From CAYLYP01 sp964387795 (GTDB taxonomy: Bacteria > Bacteroidota > Bacteroidia > Bacteroidales > UBA7960): a stretch of DNA of 41,296 bases. The position numbers were made by a program, and so were the translations under genes. The notes below the pieces were generated by a model, which ran no database searches, was not told the DNA's origin, and saw only the letters and a list, made by a program, of their open reading frames with translations. The stretch covers positions 1 to 41,296 of the forward strand of contig CAYLYP010000023.1 of the NCBI GenBank assembly GCA_964387795.1. The letters run 5' to 3'. Of the stretch, positions 18,237 through 27,173 are shown piece by piece (position 1 is the first letter of the stretch; every line of letters begins with the position of its first letter).

Positions 18237-19490
18237 TTATTTTAAATTTTTATCCACGTAAACAGTAAGCTTACCCAAACAGTTCACATAGGATCCAAAT
18301 TCGTTGTCATACCACCCAAATATTTTAGCATGGGTTACGGGGAGGTTCATATCAGAAGTGGCCTGTATGCCTTGAGCAGCAAGAGAAGCCTGTGATAGAT
18401 GAATGAATCCTGTGCGGGTGTGGGTTTCAAAACCCTCAATTGTAACGGCAGCCCTACGCCCAATCAAATCAGCCGAAACATTTTGCCTTGAACTAAAAAC
18501 AAGAAGGTCTTTAAGAGGCCCTTGGGCATATCTTTCATATACTGAATTAAGAAAAGCTTTACTAATAACAGGTTCGCCTTTTGAGTTTATCCCTGAGTCG
18601 AAGGTTATATTCAGAATGATTAAAGAAACGGTATTTGTAGGAATCCGGACAGAATCAGCCATAAAACCTATCTCAGTAATTTGTGGGAGTATTTTTTCAA
18701 GGGCTTTGGCTGCACCTGTAGTAGAAAGGATAATATTGTTTAAGACAGATCGTGTTTTTCGTAAATCTGTTGCTGCTACTTTGGGAACAGCATCAAGAAC
18801 GCTTTGTGAATTGGTAGCAGCATGGACTGTAGACATAGAAGCAGTAAGCATTTTTGAGGTCTCATGTGTTTCGAGTAAAGGCAGGATCATATGAGACAGA
18901 CCAGTAGTGGTACAGCTAGCCGAAGAGATAACATGGTGACGATCAGCATCAAACTCAATATGGTTAATTCCAAACACAAACATTTTACTATCGGCAGGCA
19001 TTTTTAATGCAGAGTCTTTGATTTTAAATGGAGCGGATAGGATTACCTTTTGTGCCCCTCCTTCAAGGTGCCCCCTCAGACTTCCTTTTGGATTATCGGC
19101 AGCAACTGTTGGATCAACAAACACACCGGTACAATCCACAACAATCCTTACCCCTTCGGAGCGCCAATCCACATCACGGGGATTGCGATGATTCCTGAGT
19201 ATCTTTATGTAAAACCCATCAAAAGAAAGTATCCCTTTTTCACTGTCAATAATTTCAAAGCTCTTATGCGAACCTGTTTGCCCATAAAGGAATTGGTTAA
19301 TATTTCCGTAGGTTGAATCTGTTTCCAGAACCTGGATAATATCATCTATATGTTTTCCAACTTCACGGCCAACATTAATCACTACTCCATCAAAATGCCT
19401 GAGAGCAAGATGATTCCAGACATTAAGCTTGCCAATCCTTCCAAGACCATTAATGCCAAGGTAGTTTTTGCTGTTTATATATACGTTCAT
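18237..19490 (-). CDS. Divergent glyceraldehyde-3-phosphate dehydrogenase paralogue
   Basis: A 417-residue GAPDH-family protein, about 80 residues longer than the canonical enzyme also present in this window. The Rossmann start GINGLGRIG is intact. The catalytic Cys (about 193, in SSASCTTTGLSH) and His (about 223, in STVHAATNSQ) are kept, as are STTGAAKAL, DSVRIPT and WYDNEFG. Differences are striking: the motif after the Cys is CTTTG rather than CTTNC. The Asp that normally binds the NAD ribose (INDP in the other copy) is Val in INVGREVG, followed by an Arg, which could favour NADP. It starts 21 bp after the dikinase-like gene and is probably co-transcribed with it. It may work in gluconeogenic or another direction, or on another aldehyde phosphate. 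Confidence 0.82.
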   Translation of the reverse strand: MNVYINSKNYLGINGLGRIGKLNVWNHLALRHFDGVVINVGREVGKHIDDIIQVLETDSTYGNINQFLYGQTGSHKSFEIIDSEKGILSFDGFYIKILRNHRNPRDVDWRSEGVRIVVDCTGVFVDPTVAADNPKGSLRGHLEGGAQKVILSAPFKIKDSALKMPADSKMFVFGINHIEFDADRHHVISSASCTTTGLSHMILPLLETHETSKMLTASMSTVHAATNSQSVLDAVPKVAATDLRKTRSVLNNIILSTTGAAKALEKILPQITEIGFMADSVRIPTNTVSLIILNITFDSGINSKGEPVISKAFLNSVYERYAQGPLKDLLVFSSRQNVSADLIGRRAAVTIEGFETHTRTGFIHLSQASLAAQGIQATSDMNLPVTHAKIFGWYDNEFGSYVNCLGKLTVYVDKNLK

Positions 19491-19511
19491 GATTTTTTGT
19501 TTTGATTATAT

Positions 19512-22500
19512 TTAAACTGAAAACACTTCTGTAAATTCAATGTCATAATGGCCATAAAAGATATTACCAAGATGGCCATCAATAGCAATTTTATCACCTA
19601 CATGGAACTCAAATCCATTCAGGTAGCATGTTTTGTTTTTCTCATCAACAACAAGTTTCTGACAATTAAGGATACAAACCTTACCAAGCCTTGCAGCAGC
19701 TACTGCTGCATGTGATGTTGCCCCTCCCCTTCCTGTTATCAGACCGTCGCACTCAAAAATCATGGCTATATCATCAGGAACGGTATCTGGCCTGACAAGG
19801 ATTATTTTCTGATCTTTCGATATCAACATCAGTTGTTTAATATCTTCCATATCAAAAGCAACAATACCATTTAAAGCACCTCCTCCACCAGCAGCACCAT
19901 GACCTGCAAGCTTCATATCCTGAGGCTTAAAAACAGCTACCTGATCAGGTTTCCTTGTATCCTGATCACGAACCTGAAGTATGAATAGATCCTTTGCTTC
20001 GTCCGATTCAAATGTAAATTCGATTTCCTGATGTCCAAAACCAAATTGCTCCATCATCTGCCCTGAGATATCGTGCAAGCGTTTATAGATTGAAGGAAAT
20101 GCATTTTGCATTGTCATAAGCCTGCCATCACCAAGCAGATCCTTTTGAAAATCAGACACAGGAAGGGTATGCACAAGACCGGCAACAATATCTTCACCCT
20201 GTGAGCACAGGGTAAAATCTCCGTTCAGATAAATACCAGGCTTTGTTATATGAGGTGAATGTGTAAATACTACCCCTGTCCCCGACTTCTCATCAATATT
20301 ACCCAATACCATCTGCTGGATAACCACTGCTGTGCCCCATTGAGGTGCTATCTGAAGGTGATCGCGATATACTATTGCCCGTTCAGACGACCATGAATCC
20401 AGAACGCTCAGGATTGCCTGTTTTAACTGTTCAAAAGGATGATCCTGAAAATGAACTCCATGTTCATGCATTACTTTTTTATATGCAAAAGCCATTTCAC
20501 GCATCTGTTGAGATGAGAAAAGTATCTTTTGCTCAACATGGTACTTATTTTTAAACGCAACCATTACCTCATCAAAAACATCCCGTTCAATACCATGAGC
20601 CATTCCCCAACTTTGAAGAAACCTCCTGTAACAATCCCATGATGTCCATCCAAAGTTTGGCATTTTACTAAGTGCCTCTACAATCTTGTCATTCATACCC
20701 ACATTAAGGAAGGTATTCATGGCACCAGGCATACTTATAGCTGTACCTGAACGAACAGAAAGTAAAAGCGGATTATTTGGAGATCCATACTTTTTACCAG
20801 TCATCGTTTCAAGCTGGTGGATATGATACTTTATTAAATCATCAAGTTCCTTTTCCAGTGCTTTATGTGCTCTAATGGCATTACGTCTCCTGAATACTTC
20901 TGTTGTTAAAACAAATCCAGGAGGCACAGGGAATCCAAATAAATACAGCTTTTTTAGAAAATATGCTTTAGATCCAAGAAAAATCTGATTATCAACTTTC
21001 TCTGTTGCTTTGTATAAAGGACTGATTACAAGCTCAGGGTCGTATGACATAATATGTGTCAACACATCAGGGCTAAGGTTTTCAACCATATTGCGCAATG
21101 AGTCCAACACTTTTAAAACAAAATTATCAAGCAACTGAATTAAAAATGAAGAAGACATCACATCTCTGTAAAAAAGCTCAGACTTCTTATGAACCAATTG
21201 ATTAAACTCCTTCTCTCCCTCCTGCCCCTCTTCAACAAATAGTTGAGGTACAATCATTCTTAAGGGCTGGTCATAAAAGCGGTAAAAATAAGTGTTTATG
21301 ATTTCCTTTATGCTTTGGGCCATAAACTGAAAAAGATTTATATATTGCCCAAGACTAAAGCTCTCACTTGTAAGCCCATATCTTAACATTTGGAGATTTG
21401 ATTCAAAGCCCTGGCTTGTAATTCCATCCAACTCAAGCCCCTGTCTGAATAACTTTAAAAACCGATATATCGTCTTTAATGAACGGGCAGTTATATATTC
21501 AGAATTGAAATTATTAATCTCTTCTTCCATCAATCTTGAAGCAATACGTTCAAGCCTAAATGTAAGGCCAAGTGCTTCAAACTTTGATTCTCTGTACTGC
21601 CCATACATAGAAGGGATGCCGAATGCGACATGGCGTTTATGATAAATATCCTCCCATCCCTCTGAATATTGTGGGTTACAAATCACATCATTCAGTTGTT
21701 TCATAAAACCAAAAATGAGTAGAATTGCCTTTTCATTTTGTTTGGAATGCAAAGATTCTTCAAACTCATTGATTGATGCGTCTTCAAAAAAAGGATATTT
21801 ACCTAATAGCGCTTTAACGTCAATAGATTCAAATGAATATTTTTCACGGAGCAGGAAATACAAGCGATATAAATGCTTTAAACGTTGCTTGTCTGTCGGG
21901 CTGTCAGAAGGTGTTTGTTCAAGCAGTTTATCAAATTCCTTTTCAGGAATCTGGAGCAATTCAACCGGAGAACAATGCTTTTCCTTACATAAGGATTGAA
22001 CCAGATCATGGACTCCGGTAAACCATTTACTTTCTTTGTCAATTGCTGCAAAGACATCAGTAGGCAACAGGGGTTTTATCTGCTCAAGGTTGCCATCATA
22101 CCAGAAATTTAAAATCTTAAAAGTCAGGTTAATGTGGGAATTATTTCCCTCAATATGAACCTGCTTCCTGAGAAAGTGAACTAATTTGTCTTTGCGGTTA
22201 GAAATCTCGTCCATCAATGTGGTTACTTCCCTAAGCTCACCTTCAGCCCCAATCTCATTAAAATAGACCGGAAAGATCCTTGCAAGTTGTTTTACCTGTT
22301 TATAGATTGGAGATATGTTGCTGTTGAGCAAACGGGAAATATCCCTTTGAAAAAGGTCTGTATCAAAAATAAAAATCCCACCTAACCTAAGATTAACAAT
22401 CAAAGCAGACAGTAATTTTCTAAAAGTAAAAGGAGCACTTTCAATAAGTTCTAACCAGGTACGTATATTTTTTATATGATTGGGATCCACATGCACCTGC

Positions 22501-23618
22501 CAATCGTCTTTCATATATACAATGCCTGGGGTCACAAAACCAAATTCAATAAGTTTGTTTTCAAGAAAACTGATTACTTTTCGATGATCCGATCCTTTAA
22601 CCTCTTTTCCAAGGGTAAGGATGCAATCGAGCACCATGCTCAGATGGGTTTGTTTAAAGCCCTTAAACAGTTCAATGATTTCATCAATAAAATCTATCAG
22701 GCCTGCTTCATCCATTTCAGAGCTGACACTTCTTAACAGCTTATTTATTTCCCAAAGCAATTGATCCTGCAATGATGACATGGCAGGGATATGCAACAGG
22801 AACATAAGGTAATAGAACCGTTCCCTGCTCTTATCAAAGCAATCAATGCAATTTCTATAGTATGCAGCTATTTCAGAATGAGAAGCTACATGTTTTTCAA
22901 TATCATCCCAGGAATTGGCATCATGTAATTGTTTTAACTGCCTGACAAAAAAACCATTGCCTATTTGTTCAACCAAACCTGAATGATCGCTTGAGAAAAA
23001 GCGCTTTTTCTCTTCAAGCCAGTTTTCAATTGGAGCTTCTTCCTGCCATAAACTAAGGTTATGTTTAAAAACTGTTCTGGAAAAATCAAATGTCTTTTGA
23101 ATATATTGTGGCTCTGAAAAAGAAGAAGCAAAATTCTTTTTCAGGAAATGGCTGATTTCGCATATTACTCTTGGATACTTCTTGTAACACTTTTCAAGGA
23201 TACTGAAAAACAAGTCCCATACTTTGGGGTCAGAGTCTGTTAATGCACCATATTGTGAAAGAAATTCAACAATTGTCTTTGCTAATACTGCTTGGACCTC
23301 AGCACTTATTTGCCTGTCGAGCAATTCAGACACCAGGTTTCCCAGTGTTTTAAAACAATTAAATGAATTTGGAAGTGAATGATAAAACCATTGATCAGAC
23401 AACAATATCTTGCGAAGCTCTTCTGCTACAACCATTGAATTCGAAAACGGATGGTGGTATTCATGAAAAAATTCTTCCGTACGTTTATGAATTCCCCAAT
23501 AATCAGCAGAGTATCTGATAAAAGACTGATGATCGGCTGGTATCTCAAGCTGTTCAACACGTGTGTTTTCCAGATTAACCTCCAGCGCTTTAGATGTTAT
23601 TAGCGGTTTGGTTTTCAT
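19512..23618 (-). CDS. Dikinase-like protein: PPDK ATP-grasp and phosphohistidine domains on a large unknown N-terminus
   Basis: A 1368-residue soluble protein. From about residue 870 it matches pyruvate phosphate dikinase domain 1: LGSKAYFLKKLYLFGFPVPPGFV, SVRSGTAISMPGAMNTFLN, GNIDEKSGTGVVFTHSP and CSQGEDIVAG. At about 1292-1310 comes the swivelling phosphohistidine domain, GRGGATSHAAVAAARLGK, with the His near 1300. The protein ends about 65 residues later, so the C-terminal PEP/pyruvate TIM barrel of PPDK and PEP synthase is absent. The first about 870 residues are helical, lack membrane segments and match no family I recognise; a conserved-looking patch is SMYGQYRESKFEALGL near 670. The chemistry implied is ATP-driven phosphorylation of a His and transfer to an unknown acceptor, perhaps bound by the N-terminal part. 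It leads a two-gene unit with the GAPDH paralogue. Confidence 0.82.
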   Translation of the reverse strand: MKTKPLITSKALEVNLENTRVEQLEIPADHQSFIRYSADYWGIHKRTEEFFHEYHHPFSNSMVVAEELRKILLSDQWFYHSLPNSFNCFKTLGNLVSELLDRQISAEVQAVLAKTIVEFLSQYGALTDSDPKVWDLFFSILEKCYKKYPRVICEISHFLKKNFASSFSEPQYIQKTFDFSRTVFKHNLSLWQEEAPIENWLEEKKRFFSSDHSGLVEQIGNGFFVRQLKQLHDANSWDDIEKHVASHSEIAAYYRNCIDCFDKSRERFYYLMFLLHIPAMSSLQDQLLWEINKLLRSVSSEMDEAGLIDFIDEIIELFKGFKQTHLSMVLDCILTLGKEVKGSDHRKVISFLENKLIEFGFVTPGIVYMKDDWQVHVDPNHIKNIRTWLELIESAPFTFRKLLSALIVNLRLGGIFIFDTDLFQRDISRLLNSNISPIYKQVKQLARIFPVYFNEIGAEGELREVTTLMDEISNRKDKLVHFLRKQVHIEGNNSHINLTFKILNFWYDGNLEQIKPLLPTDVFAAIDKESKWFTGVHDLVQSLCKEKHCSPVELLQIPEKEFDKLLEQTPSDSPTDKQRLKHLYRLYFLLREKYSFESIDVKALLGKYPFFEDASINEFEESLHSKQNEKAILLIFGFMKQLNDVICNPQYSEGWEDIYHKRHVAFGIPSMYGQYRESKFEALGLTFRLERIASRLMEEEINNFNSEYITARSLKTIYRFLKLFRQGLELDGITSQGFESNLQMLRYGLTSESFSLGQYINLFQFMAQSIKEIINTYFYRFYDQPLRMIVPQLFVEEGQEGEKEFNQLVHKKSELFYRDVMSSSFLIQLLDNFVLKVLDSLRNMVENLSPDVLTHIMSYDPELVISPLYKATEKVDNQIFLGSKAYFLKKLYLFGFPVPPGFVLTTEVFRRRNAIRAHKALEKELDDLIKYHIHQLETMTGKKYGSPNNPLLLSVRSGTAISMPGAMNTFLNVGMNDKIVEALSKMPNFGWTSWDCYRRFLQSWGMAHGIERDVFDEVMVAFKNKYHVEQKILFSSQQMREMAFAYKKVMHEHGVHFQDHPFEQLKQAILSVLDSWSSERAIVYRDHLQIAPQWGTAVVIQQMVLGNIDEKSGTGVVFTHSPHITKPGIYLNGDFTLCSQGEDIVAGLVHTLPVSDFQKDLLGDGRLMTMQNAFPSIYKRLHDISGQMMEQFGFGHQEIEFTFESDEAKDLFILQVRDQDTRKPDQVAVFKPQDMKLAGHGAAGGGGALNGIVAFDMEDIKQLMLISKDQKIILVRPDTVPDDIAMIFECDGLITGRGGATSHAAVAAARLGKVCILNCQKLVVDEKNKTCYLNGFEFHVGDKIAIDGHLGNIFYGHYDIEFTEVFSV

Positions 23619-23690
23619 ATAAAACTATTTTATTTTTTCTCTTTATTTAAAGAAAAAAAACCGTTAACAACCAATTCTTACACCTCGGAG

Positions 23691-23698
23691 CAAATATA
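23691..23698 (-). promoter_or_regulatory. Putative -7 box of the dikinase/GAPDH-like unit
   Basis: On the minus strand this reads TATATTTG, a match to TAnnTTTG, about 73 bases before the dikinase ATG. No clear -33 TTTG is seen. Confidence 0.4.
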
Positions 23699-23820
23699 AA
23701 GACTTTAATTGTCTTTTAATCCCATCCATGAAGAAAAAAAATTTTTCATCCGTACCCAATCTTTTTAGTTATTGGTTGGATAAAGCAATATGTTTGTTGT
23801 TTTTTTTATTTGAATCATTT

Positions 23821-23877
23821 GCAAACATGTTCGGTTCAATGATATCTATGCTTGATTCGCAAACATGTTAGCTTCAT
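23821..23877 (+). repeat. Two direct copies of a dispersed CAAACATG motif
   Basis: GCAAACATGTTCGGTTCAAT (23821-23840) and GCAAACATGTTAGCTTCAT (23859-23877) are near-identical direct copies 38 bases apart, in the gap upstream of the dikinase-like gene. Related copies occur at 30152-30170, and in inverted or variant form at 30037-30056 and 33907-33925. They may be parts of a dispersed repeat family rather than regulatory sites. Confidence 0.6.
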
Positions 23878-23901
23878 GTTTTTAATGTCGAATCATTTAA
23901 T

Positions 23902-25983
23902 TTAAATACTAATAGGTGTTTTTTTTTCATTCAGCCACTTTTGCAGAAGCTTTTGCAAATCTTCTTCTGTAACAGGTTTTGCAAGATACCCATCAAATCC
24001 AAGATTAAGATACTTCTCAGCATCACCTTTCATCGCATTGGCAGTAAGTGCTATTATCGGGGGCAACTTCTTATGAAGCCTGTGCAATTCCTGCATTGAG
24101 GTAATTCCATCCATTACCGGCATCATGATATCCATCAAAATAAGTTTGTGAACCTCATGCTTAAAAACATCTATTGCATCTTTTCCATTTTTTGCTACAT
24201 CAACATTACATCCAAGATTCTGTAGCATAATTGAAATAACTTTCTGATTTACGAACTTATCATCAACAACCAATATCCCGGCACCCATGCAGGATTCTTT
24301 TGAAAAAACGTAGTTTTGTTCTTTTTCTGTTACCTCTTCATCGCAACTCATGGCATTAAAAGAAAACCAAAAATTACTTCCCACAAGCGGCTCACTTTCG
24401 ACACCTATATCCCCACCCATCATACTAACAAGCTCTTTACAAATAACCAGTCCAAGGCCTGTTCCTGCAACACTCCGGGTATATGAGTTATCCAGTTGAC
24501 TGAATTTCTGAAAGAGTTTTTTCATCTGGCTCTTTTGTATCCCTATACCCGTATCATGAACCTCAACCTTTATGGTGAAAGCATCTTGATTATGGGCAAT
24601 TACAGATACCCGTACCTCAACACCACCAGTTTCAGTAAACTTAATTGCATTATTAATAAGGTTCATGAATATCTGTCCAAGCCTATGTCTATCTGCTCTT
24701 ATCATTACCGGAATGTTGGGAGCAATTTTTATTTGAAATGAGAGTTTCTTCTGCTGTGCCCTAAACTCAAACATCGACTTCATATTGGACAACATGTTCT
24801 GAAAATCAAAAACCTCCTCTTTTAATCCAATCTTACCCGCATCAATTTTTGAAATATCCAGGATATCATTAATCAGCTCAAGAAGGATTTTTGATGAGTC
24901 AAAGATGATATCAAGGTATTCCTTTTGTTGGTTGTTGAGAGGTGTCCTTCCAAGAATTTCTGTCATTCCTAATATACCTGTTACAGGTGTACGGATTTCA
25001 TGGCTGATATTAGCTAAAAACAAATCTTTTGCTTCTGAAGCTTGTCGTGCAATCTCCATTTCATTTCTTAATTCTTCCGAAAGCCTCTTATGGGTGATGT
25101 CCCTAAATACTGCCACATGGTATTCCTTCCCGGCTATGTTTATCAGACGGGCATTCACATCAAAATATAACAATTCCCCCTTCTGTGAGACACAAGGTAA
25201 AACTTCTGATACCGAAAGCTTATCATGCTGCTGGGGAAACAAAACATGAAGGGCATGTGAGATAAAAGCTTCAGGAACAAGTTTATCTATCCAAAGATTA
25301 AGAAATGTCTCCCTGTTATATCCCAAATAATCGCAGATCCTTCTGTTTACCATGTAAAATCTTTGATCCTTTTTATTGAATACTATAATTCCATCTGAAA
25401 CATTTTCAAATACAGATTCAAATTTAATATGGGCTTCCAGAATGTTATTATTAGCTTTTCTGAGCTCTTCATTTAATGAAGATAATTCCCGTGTGCGTTC
25501 GGCAACAATCTGTTCAAGTTTCTTGTTACGTTCCTCTATTTGTCTGATAGGAAACGATTCCCCTTCTTCCAGCTCTTCTTCAGCTTTAGAATAGTGAATA
25601 TGCCTTATGCACCACTTATCATCTTCAAGACATATTAATATTGAAAACCTATAACCCTTTCCCTGATAGGGTATTCCATTGATTGTCGTTGAAGAATTTA
25701 ATGAGGCAATATATAGTGCGCAATTGTCAGAAATGACATCAATTTTCTCGTGCAATATCTGATATGTTATCGGATTTGGGCATTGTTGCCTGTCCCTTTT
25801 AAATAATGCTTCAGCTTCATTATAGTTCAGTGTTATTTCATCATTTCCTGAACCAATGTTGGTAATGTTGGATGAGAATACTTTTAATACTTTTTCAAGG
25901 TCACGATTGGTAAAATAGGAATCCATGAATGAATAAAAAACATCCTTCACCTGTTTTTTAATATGGATTTCACGCCCACTCAT
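23902..25983 (-). CDS. Hybrid histidine kinase with NTF2/SnoaL-like N-terminal domain
   Basis: A 693-residue cytoplasmic kinase without membrane segments. Residues about 8-135 look like an NTF2/SnoaL-fold domain (VKDVFYSFMDSYFTNRDLEK, later GKGYRFSILICLEDDKWCI), an unusual sensor for a kinase. A coiled coil (about 150-185, KKLEQIVAERTREL) leads to one PAS domain (about 190-300, VFENVSDGIIVFNKK). HisKA has ANISHEIRTPVTG with the phospho-His about 328. HATPase_c shows NLINNAIKF, DTGIGI and GTGLGLVICKEL. The receiver has VVDDKFVNQ and the phospho-Asp in LMDIMMPVMDG (about 618). The receiver closely resembles that of the kinase at 13370-16825. No output regulator is next to it. Signal unknown. 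Confidence 0.9.
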   Translation of the reverse strand: MSGREIHIKKQVKDVFYSFMDSYFTNRDLEKVLKVFSSNITNIGSGNDEITLNYNEAEALFKRDRQQCPNPITYQILHEKIDVISDNCALYIASLNSSTTINGIPYQGKGYRFSILICLEDDKWCIRHIHYSKAEEELEEGESFPIRQIEERNKKLEQIVAERTRELSSLNEELRKANNNILEAHIKFESVFENVSDGIIVFNKKDQRFYMVNRRICDYLGYNRETFLNLWIDKLVPEAFISHALHVLFPQQHDKLSVSEVLPCVSQKGELLYFDVNARLINIAGKEYHVAVFRDITHKRLSEELRNEMEIARQASEAKDLFLANISHEIRTPVTGILGMTEILGRTPLNNQQKEYLDIIFDSSKILLELINDILDISKIDAGKIGLKEEVFDFQNMLSNMKSMFEFRAQQKKLSFQIKIAPNIPVMIRADRHRLGQIFMNLINNAIKFTETGGVEVRVSVIAHNQDAFTIKVEVHDTGIGIQKSQMKKLFQKFSQLDNSYTRSVAGTGLGLVICKELVSMMGGDIGVESEPLVGSNFWFSFNAMSCDEEVTEKEQNYVFSKESCMGAGILVVDDKFVNQKVISIMLQNLGCNVDVAKNGKDAIDVFKHEVHKLILMDIMMPVMDGITSMQELHRLHKKLPPIIALTANAMKGDAEKYLNLGFDGYLAKPVTEEDLQKLLQKWLNEKKTPISI

Positions 25984-26063
25984 CCCATATCCCCCAACTT
26001 ATTATTTATTTGATTACTTGCGTCTAATTTAATACTTATTGCCAAATAAATAGCATAAAAAAC

Positions 26064-26101
26064 AAAAAATCCTATAGTTTTTTTCTTCTATAGGATTTTT
26101 T
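26064..26101 (-). terminator. Intrinsic terminator after the canonical GAPDH gene
   Basis: AAAAAATCCTATAG (26064-26077) and CTATAGGATTTTTT (26088-26101) form a perfect 14-bp inverted repeat with a 10-nt loop and A/T tails. It sits 27 bases past the gap stop on the minus strand and ahead of the next gene, so it ends the topoisomerase-gap transcript; it would also work in the other direction. Confidence 0.85.
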
Positions 26102-26127
26102 AACAAAGGATATAAAATGAGAAATAT

Positions 26128-27135
26128 TTATTTTCTCCCAATTAAACCAATAAGGTCACATATACGGGAAGAATAACCAAATTCATTATCGTACCAAAGA
26201 ACTAACTGCACCATGTTTCCACAAAGCACCTTTGTTGAAAGGGAATCATATATACAGGATGCTGTTTGCCCAATGATATCAGAAGAAACAATAGGATCGG
26301 CACAATAGTCAATAATCCCTTTAAGTTTGCCCTGAGAGGCATCAAGCATTGCCTTGTGTATCTGTTCTACAGTTGCCTTATTGGACAATTCAACAACAAG
26401 CTCAGTGATGGAACCATCAAATACCGGAACCCGTGTTGCAAAGCCATCAAAGCGGCCCTTTAATTGAGGCAATACTGTATGAACACATCGAATAGCTGTT
26501 GTTGTTGTGGGAATAATATTACTGGCTGCAGCCCTGGCCCTTCTCAAATCTTTATGAGGTGCATCTATAACTCTTTGATTATTTGTAAAAGGATGCACTG
26601 TATTCATGAAACCCTTTTCTATCCCAAAATTATCGATAAGGACTTTTAATGCAGGAGCAACACAATTAGTTGTACATGAAGCGTTTGATATGATTTGTTC
26701 TTTTTTAGTCAATTCATGATCATTAACACCTATGACAACTGTTTTGTCCAAATCTGTCTCCGAAGGACAGGTAAGGATTACTTTTCCAACCCCTGGTTTA
26801 AGATGCGCTTCCAGCTCCCTGCGTGTCAAAAACAAACCGGATGCTTCCACTACAACATCCACTGAATGATCCGACCAAGGTATTTCATCAGGATTTGTGA
26901 ATGCATATTTTTTAATCCGTGATCCATTGGCTTGTATTATTTGCAGTTGTTCATCGATACTGATGGCTTTCCCAAAACGTCCATGAACTGTATCATATTT
27001 TAGCAAATGAGCCATAGTGGCTAAAGGCATTGGGTCATTGATCACCACCACTTCCATCTCAGTTGAATATTGCATCAATCTGAAAACCATTTTACCAATA
27101 CGCCCAAAACCATTAATTCCAACTTTAATTTTCAC
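26128..27135 (-). CDS. gap: Glyceraldehyde-3-phosphate dehydrogenase, type I
   Basis: A 335-residue glycolytic enzyme oxidising glyceraldehyde-3-phosphate to 1,3-bisphosphoglycerate with NAD. Canonical motifs are present: GINGFGRIG at the N-terminus, VINDP with the NAD-binding Asp at about 34, NASCTTNC with catalytic Cys154, HPFTNNQ with His181, and WYDNEFGYS near the C-terminus. Length is standard. The N-terminal strand begins directly after GTG at 27135, with no better in-frame ATG, so a GTG start is chosen. It begins 38 bp after the topoisomerase IV gene and is probably in the same transcript, which ends at the hairpin at 26064-26101. A divergent paralogue lies at 18237-19490. Confidence 0.95.
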   Translation of the reverse strand: MKIKVGINGFGRIGKMVFRLMQYSTEMEVVVINDPMPLATMAHLLKYDTVHGRFGKAISIDEQLQIIQANGSRIKKYAFTNPDEIPWSDHSVDVVVEASGLFLTRRELEAHLKPGVGKVILTCPSETDLDKTVVIGVNDHELTKKEQIISNASCTTNCVAPALKVLIDNFGIEKGFMNTVHPFTNNQRVIDAPHKDLRRARAAASNIIPTTTTAIRCVHTVLPQLKGRFDGFATRVPVFDGSITELVVELSNKATVEQIHKAMLDASQGKLKGIIDYCADPIVSSDIIGQTASCIYDSLSTKVLCGNMVQLVLWYDNEFGYSSRICDLIGLIGRK

Positions 27136-27173
27136 TTCGAAAGGTATTATCTTTAGTTATTAAAAAAAGGTTA

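Noticed and set aside
19512..23618. Full PEP synthase or PPDK
   Set aside because: The C-terminal barrel with its PEP-site Cys motif is missing; the protein ends soon after the phosphohistidine domain.
23821..23877. CRISPR-like repeats
   Set aside because: There are only two copies, the spacing is short, related copies are scattered and partly inverted, and no cas genes are present.
26464..26649. Plus-strand frames with many Cys inside gap and other minus-strand genes
   Set aside because: These are shadows of well-supported coding genes.
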